From Pseudomonadota bacterium (GTDB lineage Bacteria; Myxococcota; Bradymonadia; UBA4248): a stretch of DNA of 5,374 nucleotides. Below the pieces are notes generated by a model, which was not told the origin of the DNA, ran no database searches, and was given only the letters and a program-made list of their open reading frames with translations. The DNA is taken from the NCBI GenBank assembly GCA_017613855.1, contig JAGACY010000227.1, forward strand, positions 1 to 5,374. The letters are read 5' to 3'. The translations under genes and the position numbers were made by a program. Shown here piece after piece: positions 1-4,704 of the stretch (positions are counted from its first letter, which is position 1; each line of letters begins with the position of its first letter).

Positions 1-1390
1 GGGGCACGCCACGCGGTGCAGCAGGAATGCCTTCGAGGTTGAATTTAGCCAATGTACGGTTCTGGGAAGCCATTTCACGTTCACCCTGGAGGACGTGAAC
101 CGTAACCTTGGTCTGATTGTCGTCGGCCGTGGTGAAGATTTCGCTCTTGCGGGTAGGAATCGTGGTGTTACGGGGAATGAGCTTGGTCGTAACGCCGCCG
201 AGGGTCTCGATACCGAGTGACAGCGGGGTAACGTCGAGGAGCAGGATGTCTTTGACATCGCCGGCGAGTACGCCGCCCTGAATGGCAGCACCGAGGGCAA
301 CGACTTCATCGGGGTTCACGCTGTGATTGGATTTCTTGCCAAAGAATTTCTCAACTTCGGCCTGAACCAAAGGAATACGGGTCGAACCGCCGACGAGGAC
401 GACTTCGTCGATATCGCTGACGGATTTGTTTGCATCACGAAGGGCTTTTTTGCAGGGTTCGAGGGTCTTGGCGACGATGCCGGAGATCATGTCTTCGAAC
501 TGTGCACGGGACAGATTGACATTGAGGTGTTTCGGGCCCGTGGCATCGGCGGTCAGGAACGGCAGATTGATGTTCGTCGTGGTCATCGAGGAAAGTGCTT
601 TCTTCGCTTTCTCGGCTTCGTCACGCAGACGCTGCAGAACCATCTTATCTTTCGAAACATCAATCCCGCTGTCTTTACGGAATTCCTTGACCAACCAATC
701 GATGATGAGCTCATCGATGTTATCGCCACCGAGGTGCGTATCGCCGTTTGTCGAAATAACTTCGACGACATTGTCACCGACTTCGAGGATGGAGATATCG
801 AACGTACCACCACCGAAGTCGTAAACGGCGATTGTCTCATCTTTCTTCTTATCAAGGCCATAGGCCAGAGCGGCGGCCGTCGGCTCATTGATAATACGTT
901 TGACATTCAAACCTGCGATTTTACCGGCATCTTTGGTTGCCTGACGCTGCGAGTCATTGAAATATGCAGGCACGGTAATGACGGCTTCGGTCACTTGCTG
1001 ACCGAGGTATTTTTCAGCATCGCGTTTCAGTTTCTGCAGAACTTTTGCACTGATTTCGGGGGGAGCAAACTGTTTGCCGCGGGCTTCGAAACCGGCTGCA
1101 CCATTGGCCATGCGGATAACTTTGAACGGCATGTGTTTGGCTTCTTCTTCGCGCTCAGAATAAGTCATACCGATAAAACGTTTGGCGCTGAAAATTGTAT
1201 TTTCATAATTCATTGTGGCCTGACGACGAGCAAACTGGCCGACGATCGTCTCACCCCTATCATCGAATGCAACGACGGACGGTGTTGTACGATCACCTTC
1301 TTCGTTTGTGATGACTTTCGGCTCATTGCCTTCGAGTACTGCGACGCAGGAGTTTGTTGTACCAAGGTCAATACCAATAATCTTACTCAT
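1..1390 (-). CDS. dnaK: Molecular chaperone DnaK (Hsp70), N-terminal 463 residues; runs off the left edge
   Basis: Cytoplasmic ATP-dependent chaperone that binds exposed hydrophobic peptide segments and works with DnaJ and GrpE. The frame is open for 463 codons and the protein starts [18 protein letters not shown]. Visible landmarks are phosphate-binding loop 1 (IDLGTTNS, 7-14), the catalytic Lys70 in [25 protein letters not shown] (140-156), [14 protein letters not shown] (167-180), phosphate loop 2 (DFGGGTFD, 191-198), the adenosine motif GGSTRIP (334-340), the hydrophobic interdomain linker ILLLDV (382-387), and the start of the substrate-binding beta domain ([18 protein letters not shown]). 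Members are usually 610-650 residues, so about 150-180 C-terminal residues, including the helical lid, lie outside. The extra segment at about 78-105 is the Gram-negative-type Hsp70 insert. The start is fixed by homology and by AAGGAG seven bases upstream. No grpE or dnaJ is seen upstream; the downstream side is not visible. Confidence 0.98.
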   Translation of the reverse strand, partial: MSKIIGIDLGTTNSCVAVLEGNEPKVITNEEGDRTTPSVVAFDDRGETIVGQFARRQATMNYENTIFSAKRFIGMTYSEREEEAKHMPFKVIRMANGAAGFEARGKQFAPPEISAKVLQKLKRDAEKYLGQQVTEAVITVPAYFNDSQRQATKDAGKIAGLNVKRIINEPTAAALAYGLDKKKDETIAVYDFGGGTFDISILEVGDNVVEVISTNGDTHLGGDNIDELIIDWLVKEFRKDSGIDVSKDKMVLQRLRDEAEKAKKALSSMTTTNINLPFLTADATGPKHLNVNLSRAQFEDMISGIVAKTLEPCKKALRDANKSVSDIDEVVLVGGSTRIPLVQAEVEKFFGKKSNHSVNPDEVVALGAAIQGGVLAGDVKDILLLDVTPLSLGIETLGGVTTKLIPRNTTIPTRKSEIFTTADDNQTKVTVHVLQGEREMASQNRTLAKFNLEGIPAAPRGVP

Positions 1391-1397
1391 AATGTTT

Positions 1398-1403
1398 CTC
1401 CTT
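1398..1403 (-). promoter_or_regulatory. Ribosome binding site of dnaK
   Basis: On the minus strand AAGGAG lies seven bases before the ATG at 1390. It is a strong Shine-Dalgarno sequence and confirms the start. Confidence 0.85.
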
Positions 1404-1419
1404 AAACATAAATATTTCT

Positions 1420-1435
1420 GCGGTATTCAAACCGC
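1420..1435 (-). other. Small hairpin in the dnaK leader
   Basis: The minus strand reads GCGGT-TTGAAT-ACCGC, a perfect 5-bp stem with a 6-base loop, about 16 bases upstream of the Shine-Dalgarno sequence. It would lie in the 5' untranslated region if transcription starts near 1456. It does not resemble the CIRCE element (TTAGCACTC-N9-GAGTGCTAA). A role is only possible; five base pairs can occur by chance. Confidence 0.3.
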
Positions 1436-1462
1436 TGTTAAACTTTGCGGCATTGAACGGGG

Positions 1463-1494
1463 CTGGGACTGTAAGCACGCTTTTTCAAAGTCAA
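1463..1494 (-). promoter_or_regulatory. Tentative dnaK promoter
   Basis: Two readings overlap on the minus strand. One is heat-shock-sigma-like: TTTGAAA (1489-1483), 14 bases, then TCCCAG (1468-1463), compared with the sigma-32 pattern CTTGAAA-N11-16-CCCCAT. The other is sigma-70-like: TTGACT (1494-1489), 15 bases, then TACAGT (1473-1468), which is shorter than the usual spacer. Both would start transcription around 1456-1461, giving a leader of about 65-70 bases. Neither match is strong; the location is more secure than the sigma factor. Confidence 0.3.
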
Positions 1495-1574
1495 ATCATT
1501 TTTTTTGCGTGACTTACCGCCCGACCTCATTCGGACAAACACCGATAGTTGACGCCGATTCAAAAAAGTCAAAT
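1487..1574. repeat. Pair of 10-bp direct repeats upstream of dnaK
   Basis: AAAGTCAAAT occurs at 1487-1496 and again at 1565-1574, 78 bases apart. On the minus strand each copy reads ATTTGACTTT and contains TTGACT, a near-consensus -35 hexamer. They could be two -35 elements of tandem dnaK promoters or two sites for a regulator. The distal copy has no good -10 at 17 bases (ACTATC). Confidence 0.4.
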
Positions 1575-1607
1575 GTGTTTGGAATATTTTTTTTATAAAT
1601 CGCGTGC

Positions 1608-1642
1608 TATGCCGCCCTGTTCTACAGGAACGGGGCGGCATA
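1608..1642. repeat. Long perfect hairpin, 15-bp stem with 5-base loop
   Basis: TATGCCGCCCTGTTC pairs with GAACGGGGCGGCATA around the loop TACAG, with one G-T pair and no bulge. There is no T run directly after it on either strand, so it is not a standard intrinsic terminator. It starts a run of hairpins that extends to 1807. GCATACGCCC, which begins inside its right arm (1638-1647), recurs at 1673-1682 in the third hairpin, so parts of the cluster look duplicated. Confidence 0.75.
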
Positions 1643-1643
1643 C

Positions 1644-1807
1644 GCCCTGCGGGGCCTGGCTATGCGCTGCGCGCATACGCCCGGCCATTTATTTGGGCAT
1701 TATCCAACCAGAGTGTTGGTGCTTCATTATAGAGGGTTTTCTATTTCATTCCGGGCGCGCCTGCGGCGCACCCGGTTATGAATTGAAATGTAACGCCTTC
1801 CAGGCGT
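1644..1807. repeat. Hairpin cluster 1 (mostly C-GNA-G triloops on the minus strand)
   Basis: Consecutive inverted repeats: 1645-1653 (CCC-TGC-GGG, alternatively a 4-bp stem at 1644-1655); 1661-1677 (TATGCGC-TGC-GCGCATA, extendable to 1658-1681 with one bulge); 1704-1719 (CCAAC, 6-base loop, GTTGG); 1751-1775 (CCGGG-C-GCGCC-TGC-GGCGC-A-CCCGG, one C-A mismatch); 1793-1807 (ACGCCT-TCC-AGGCGT). On the minus strand the three TGC loops read GCA closed by C-G, and the TCC loop reads GGA closed by T-A. GNA triloops are known to give exceptionally stable DNA mini-hairpins. The function is unknown; none has a T-tract. Confidence 0.65.
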
Positions 1808-1837
1808 GACGGATTGTTGCAGTATTTGATGTGTTAG

Positions 1838-1851
1838 TTACATGCATGTAA
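1838..1851. repeat. Perfect 14-bp palindrome after protein A
   Basis: TTACATGCATGTAA is fully self-complementary and lies 23 bases beyond the stop codon of gene A. With no loop it is a better candidate for a dimeric protein-binding site than for an RNA hairpin. Its location downstream of A and far from dnaK leaves its target unclear. Confidence 0.5.
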
Positions 1852-1874
1852 TCCACAATTTTCCGTACAGAGCC

Positions 1875-3047
1875 TTATTTCATCAGCATCCCCGGACGGC
1901 CTACCATCACGATCTTGCCGCCATAGTAGCTGCCATTGGGATTACTTATCGAAATACTCTTCGTCCCGGGGTCGATCATTTCATTTTTGTTATCTGTCGC
2001 AATCGCGACATGGGAAATGCCCAAATAATTGTCGCTGTCTTTCAGGGCGAAGAACAACAGATCCCCAGCAATAGCATTATTGTTTGAGCCAGTCTCTACC
2101 CTGGCCCCGCCATCATCACAGATTTTTGCCATTTTCCCGGAATTGGCCCAACTGAAGTCATAGCCGGCTGTTTTCCAGGCACGACAGCAGAAAGACGAAC
2201 AATCGTAATAACCATCCTTCGTCCTATTGGGTTGGCTGTACTTCCACCCTTCCGTTTTTGAGCGTTCCATCATTTCACGTGCAGCCTGTTCGGCATTTTT
2301 GCCTGCAGTCACGACTTTGTTCCCATCGTCCGGATCGGGATCGGGATCAGGATCGGGGTCTGGATCGGGATCGGGCTTATACCCCGTTTCCGTGCCGGGA
2401 ACGACCTCTCCATAAGCACCACTAAACCAACCTTCCTGGCCATTGTAATCGATGCGATACCAACCATCTTTTTCTTCATACACAACGACTCTGTCGCCTT
2501 TGTGAAGTGTACCGATATCTTTATTGGATTTGCCAGGCCCCGTACGGACGTTGACATCGCCCGTTATCTCGACTTCAAACAGTGCGCCTTCAGGCAGTTG
2601 GGGTTCCGGTTCAGGCTCTTTATAATCGGTATATTTGCTGGCAATCCAGCCATATTCGGTGCCATACCCAATCCTGAGCCAACCATCCTGGGCCTCGTAA
2701 ATCTGTACCGTTTTGCCATAAGTCAGGCCGCCGATACGTGCATAATTCGTCCCCGGGCCTTTGCGGACATTGAGCGCACCGCATGTCACCGTACACGTTC
2801 CGATGGGATCATCCATCTTAACGATATTGCCTTTGGATCCAGAATCAGTCCCCGTCACCGGTGTTTTGCTGCCTGTAGTCGGTGACTTGCGATTATTGGA
2901 TGGCGATTTAACCTGCCGAGACGCACCCGCATTCGCCAAAGGATCTGTAGTTCCCTTTGTTTTTTGAGGGATGACGCTGACAGGCATCAATGTTTTAGGT
3001 GCCGTTAAACCAGCTGCTTTTTTGGCGCTCATAGAAGCGTATGACAT
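1875..3047 (-). CDS. Protein A: SH3b-SH3b-NlpC/P60 peptidase, 390 aa, no signal peptide
   Basis: Predicted cysteine peptidase acting on peptidoglycan peptides, typically at the gamma-D-Glu-diamino acid bond (family knowledge). Domain order: polar Ser/Thr/Lys/Pro-rich N-terminus (1-71); SH3b domain 1 (about 80-142, GALNVRKGPGTNYARIG, DGWLRIGYG); short EPEPEP linker (144-149); SH3b domain 2 (about 155-213, VNVRTGPG, DGWYRIDYNGQEGW); eight Pro-Asp repeats (225-240); NlpC/P60 domain (about 247-390). The likely triad is Cys283 (YYDCSSF), His346 (ISHVAIA) and Asp359 (MIDPG). The start at 3047 is chosen because GGAGG lies six bases upstream; the longer reading from 3077 would run through that site. 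The N-terminus has no hydrophobic stretch, so Sec export is not predicted. The architecture matches the muropeptide-recycling enzyme YkfC, but the long linker and disordered N-terminus also suit a released lysin or effector. It is a paralogue of protein B upstream. Confidence 0.9.
   Translation of the reverse strand: MSYASMSAKKAAGLTAPKTLMPVSVIPQKTKGTTDPLANAGASRQVKSPSNNRKSPTTGSKTPVTGTDSGSKGNIVKMDDPIGTCTVTCGALNVRKGPGTNYARIGGLTYGKTVQIYEAQDGWLRIGYGTEYGWIASKYTDYKEPEPEPQLPEGALFEVEITGDVNVRTGPGKSNKDIGTLHKGDRVVVYEEKDGWYRIDYNGQEGWFSGAYGEVVPGTETGYKPDPDPDPDPDPDPDPDDGNKVVTAGKNAEQAAREMMERSKTEGWKYSQPNRTKDGYYDCSSFCCRAWKTAGYDFSWANSGKMAKICDDGGARVETGSNNNAIAGDLLFFALKDSDNYLGISHVAIATDNKNEMIDPGTKSISISNPNGSYYGGKIVMVGRPGMLMK
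2328..2375 (-). repeat. Hexanucleotide repeat encoding (Pro-Asp)8
   Basis: Eight tandem 6-base units (CCN GAY on the minus strand) encode the acidic Pro-Asp linker between SH3b domain 2 and the peptidase domain of protein A. A gain or loss of whole units keeps the frame, so linker length can vary between strains by slippage. The matching plus-strand frame encodes a Gly-Ser run that is only a shadow. Confidence 0.9.
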
Positions 3048-3053
3048 TTCATT

Positions 3054-3058
3054 CCTCC
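3054..3058 (-). promoter_or_regulatory. Ribosome binding site of protein A
   Basis: GGAGG on the minus strand is six bases from the ATG at 3047. It decides the start in favour of 3047 over the in-frame ATG at 3077, which would place this site inside the coding region. Confidence 0.85.
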
Positions 3059-3112
3059 AGAATAGGCATCTCCCCATGCTTCACAAGCACAGGTGAGACA
3101 AGAATTGAAAGG

Positions 3113-3141
3113 GTTTTAGCAAAAACATGAGAGGTGGTCAA
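3113..3141 (-). promoter_or_regulatory. Probable sigma-70-type promoter of protein A
   Basis: On the minus strand TTGACC (3141-3136, five of six matches to TTGACA) is followed by a 17-base spacer and TAAAAC (3118-3113, four of six matches to TATAAT). The start point would be near 3106, with a leader of about 58 bases. Together with the terminator after gene B, this suggests that A is transcribed on its own. Confidence 0.5.
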
Positions 3142-3196
3142 AATGAGGCCGAGAATTTTGTTACAACATGCGACAAAAGCCATCCCCATTCCGGCA

Positions 3197-3272
3197 TGGC
3201 GCCGCGTATTGGGCGAAGCCCAATAGCGAGCGCAAGCGGGCCGCATTGTGCGCAGCACAAAAGGCCGCGCCA
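3197..3272. repeat. Hairpin cluster 2: branched element with C-GNA-G triloops on the plus strand
   Basis: The outer arms TGGCGC (3197-3202) and GCGCCA (3267-3272) enclose several inner hairpins: TATTGGGC-GAA-GCCCAATA (3207-3225), a small GC-GCAA-GC (3230-3237), and TTGTGC-GCA-GCACAA (3246-3260), the last bracketed by GGCC at 3239-3242 and 3263-3266. The first apex, GCGAAGC, is the classic extra-stable DNA mini-hairpin. As a whole it could fold as a cruciform or multi-branched structure. It sits between the terminator of B and the promoter of A and has no T-tract. The loop type matches that of cluster 1 but on the other strand. Confidence 0.65.
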
Positions 3273-3314
3273 CAGACAAATCATTCAAAGCACTATTTTT
3301 CTTAAGCCCCATAC

Positions 3315-3346
3315 AAAAAAGGCGGATTTTTATTCAAAATCCGCCT
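3315..3346 (-). terminator. Intrinsic terminator of protein B
   Basis: The minus strand has a perfect 11-bp stem, AGGCGGATTTT pairing with AAAATCCGCCT (3346-3336 and 3330-3320), with a 5-base loop, and the descending arm runs straight into six T residues (3320-3315). It begins 22 bases after the stop codon of gene B. The stem is also AT-paired near the loop and flanked by few A residues on the other side, so it is mainly a minus-strand terminator. Confidence 0.92.
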
Positions 3347-3368
3347 GAATTCGTACGAAAGCCGCAGC

Positions 3369-4448
3369 TTACTTCAGCAAATAACCAGGTCGTCCGATCA
3401 TGACCATCTTATCTGTATTGATGGACGCTTCCTTGACCGGAGTACCACCGGCATCGATCTTCTTGCCGCCGCCAATCGCAATGGCAACATGGCTGATATT
3501 TTTGTACCTGCCATTGTTCTTATAGCTCCAGAAGAGCAGGTCGCCCGGGATAACATCGCTAACCGATTTGATTTCACCACCGGCATTTGCGCACATTCTT
3601 GCTTCCTCGGCGGCACAATTCCATTTGAAATCGACCCCAGCCGGGACCCAGCAGCGATGGCAGAACGAAGAGCAGTCATAGTGACCGTTTTTGGAGCGAT
3701 AATCCTGTGAATAAGTCCACCCTTCGCTGACATACTGAGCCTTGAGGGATTTGGCAGTTTCGGCTGCAATCTGACCAGCTTTAGCCATTTTATCATCGGT
3801 CGCGGGACCTGGATCGGTGGGGGTGCCGTCCGTTTTTTCGGCATATTTGCCGCTGACCCATGCTTCCTGGCCGTTATAGTCAATTTTGAACCAACCATTG
3901 CTGGCCACTTCTGTAGCGGTATAGGTTTCACCTTCGTGTGCAACACCAATAATAGAATAGTCGGTGCTTGGCCCGGTGCGGACATTCACACTGCCGCCGG
4001 TAATGCGAATGGTGAAGGAATTTGTCGGCGTGGGTTCGGGCGTGGGCTCGGGTGTGGGTTCCGGCGTAGGCTCGGGTGTGGGTTCGGGCGTAGGCTCAGG
4101 TTCCACTACAGGTTCCTGGGATTTGAAGTCGGTATATTTCTGAGAAATATAGCCAAACCCAGTGCCATAACCGATCTTAAGCCAACCATCTTTGGCTTCA
4201 TAGACCTGAACTTTTTTACCTTTTGTCAGGCCGCCGATGCGTGCATAGTTTGTTCCCGGTCCCTGTCGTACATTGAGTGCACCACATGTTACGGTTGCAG
4301 TTCCGATGGGATCGTCCATTTTGACGATATTTCCCTTATTGCCGCCAGTTTTTGTGGTTGCCGGCTTGACTGCAGAGTTTTGGTTTGTCAAGGAACCAGC
4401 CAGTGACTGAGTTCCGCTAATTGCTTTTTTGGTTGCATTGTCTGGCAT
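3369..4448 (-). CDS. Protein B: SH3b-SH3b-NlpC/P60 peptidase, 359 aa, no signal peptide
   Basis: Paralogue of protein A with the same domain order and presumably the same type of reaction on peptidoglycan peptides. Order: polar N-terminus (1-37, rich in Thr, Ser, Asn and Lys); SH3b domain 1 (about 46-108); long linker with six EPTP repeats (118-141); SH3b domain 2 (about 145-203, SVNVRTGPS, NGWFKIDYNGQEAW); short linker with TPTDPGP (209-215); NlpC/P60 domain (about 222-359). The likely triad is Cys259 (HYDCSSF), His320 (ISHVAIA) and Asp332 (KKIDAGG). Residues 38-109 match A at 59 of 72 positions, much closer than elsewhere. Both proteins end in a similar GRPG motif. GGAGG six bases upstream fixes the start. 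No signal peptide or membrane segment is visible. The gene ends in an intrinsic terminator. The exact substrate and the place of action are not shown by the sequence. Confidence 0.9.
   Translation of the reverse strand: MPDNATKKAISGTQSLAGSLTNQNSAVKPATTKTGGNKGNIVKMDDPIGTATVTCGALNVRQGPGTNYARIGGLTKGKKVQVYEAKDGWLKIGYGTGFGYISQKYTDFKSQEPVVEPEPTPEPTPEPTPEPTPEPTPEPTPTNSFTIRITGGSVNVRTGPSTDYSIIGVAHEGETYTATEVASNGWFKIDYNGQEAWVSGKYAEKTDGTPTDPGPATDDKMAKAGQIAAETAKSLKAQYVSEGWTYSQDYRSKNGHYDCSSFCHRCWVPAGVDFKWNCAAEEARMCANAGGEIKSVSDVIPGDLLFWSYKNNGRYKNISHVAIAIGGGKKIDAGGTPVKEASINTDKMVMIGRPGYLLK
4026..4097 (-). repeat. 12-bp tandem repeat encoding (Glu-Pro-Thr-Pro)6
   Basis: Six 12-base units encode EPTP repeats at residues 118-141 of protein B, preceded by one EP pair. 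They form a stiff, extended linker between the two SH3b domains. Units differ at third codon positions, so the array is not freshly expanded. Changes of whole units would keep the frame. Confidence 0.9.
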
Positions 4449-4454
4449 TTTACA

Positions 4455-4459
4455 CCTCC
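4455..4459 (-). promoter_or_regulatory. Ribosome binding site of protein B
   Basis: GGAGG on the minus strand lies six bases before the ATG at 4448, the same motif and spacing as for protein A. Confidence 0.85.
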
Positions 4460-4489
4460 ATTTACTCTGTAAAATTACACCTATTGTAG

Positions 4490-4516
4490 ACTATAAGTCA
4501 TTTTGTAAGCGATCAA
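4490..4516 (-). promoter_or_regulatory. Tentative promoter of protein B
   Basis: On the minus strand TATAGT (4495-4490) is a good -10. The nearest -35-like hexamer is TTGATC (4516-4511), but the spacer is only 15 bases. A second -10-like TACAAT lies a few bases downstream. The region is AT-rich, which makes chance matches likely. Confidence 0.35.
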
Positions 4517-4630
4517 AATAAAAAAATCGATCTTTTTAATGCATTTTCTGCAACCGGATTTACGTCCTGCAAACCGCCGCAGCCATACAAAGAAAACGGA
4601 TCTTTTTTTTGAAAATCATGAAGAAAATTT

Positions 4631-4660
4631 TTGGCCCATCCATGTGAATTGTTTTATAAA
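4631..4660 (+). promoter_or_regulatory. Tentative promoter of the M49 peptidase gene
   Basis: TTGGCC (4631-4636), an 18-base spacer and TATAAA (4655-4660) would place the start near 4667, giving a leader of about 38 bases. The -10 is good and the -35 modest. The gene is divergent from protein B, and the 256 bp between them has room for separate promoters. Confidence 0.4.
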
Positions 4661-4693
4661 AATGAGGTTTGTGTTTTTTCAAGGCATATCAAT

Positions 4694-4697
4694 GAGG
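4694..4697 (+). promoter_or_regulatory. Ribosome binding site of the M49 peptidase gene
   Basis: GAGG lies seven bases before the ATG at 4705. An ATG at 4700 is only two bases from this site and is in another frame, so 4705 is preferred. Confidence 0.6.
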
Positions 4698-4704
4698 TCA
4701 TGCC

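Larger units (their letters stand above)
1391..1874. other. 484-bp non-coding region between protein A and dnaK
   Basis: No convincing gene is present. The dnaK-proximal part (1391-1600) is AT-rich with A/T runs and holds the leader and promoter candidates. The part nearer gene A (1608-1851) is dominated by inverted repeats: one long hairpin, several short GC-rich hairpins and a 14-bp palindrome. Short open frames here have no ribosome binding site and run straight through the inverted repeats. There is no clear T-tract terminator after gene A, so read-through from A towards dnaK cannot be excluded. Confidence 0.7.

Noticed and set aside
323..1405. 360-codon open frame on the plus strand opposite dnaK
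   Set aside because: It lies almost wholly antisense to an unmistakable dnaK. Long antisense frames over dnaK are a common effect of its codon bias, and the translation has no recognisable domain.
1608..1807. Inverted repeats as a CRISPR array or as a terminator for gene A
   Set aside because: The stems differ in sequence and spacing, so there is no repeat-spacer pattern, and no hairpin is followed by a T run in the direction of transcription.
1438..1809. Short frames on both strands upstream of dnaK (1438-1641 minus, 1549-1809 plus)
   Set aside because: They read through A/T runs and hairpin arms, lack ribosome binding sites and have unlikely compositions.
2227..2415. Plus-strand frame with a Gly-Ser repeat
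   Set aside because: The repeat is the reverse reading of the Pro-Asp codons of protein A, whose domains are clear on the minus strand.
3048..3077. Ten-codon N-terminal extension of protein A to an ATG at 3077
   Set aside because: The extension reads through the GGAGG site at 3054-3058 and adds no signal peptide or similarity to B; the start at 3047 has the ideal spacing.
3049..3312. 87-codon minus-strand frame between B and A
   Set aside because: It has no ribosome binding site, starts just after the terminator T run of B, runs through the hairpin cluster and the probable promoter of A, and its product shows no family features.
3127..3348. 73-codon plus-strand frame in the same gap
   Set aside because: It reads across the inverted repeats and the terminator stem and has no recognisable features; apparent coding is explained by these structures.
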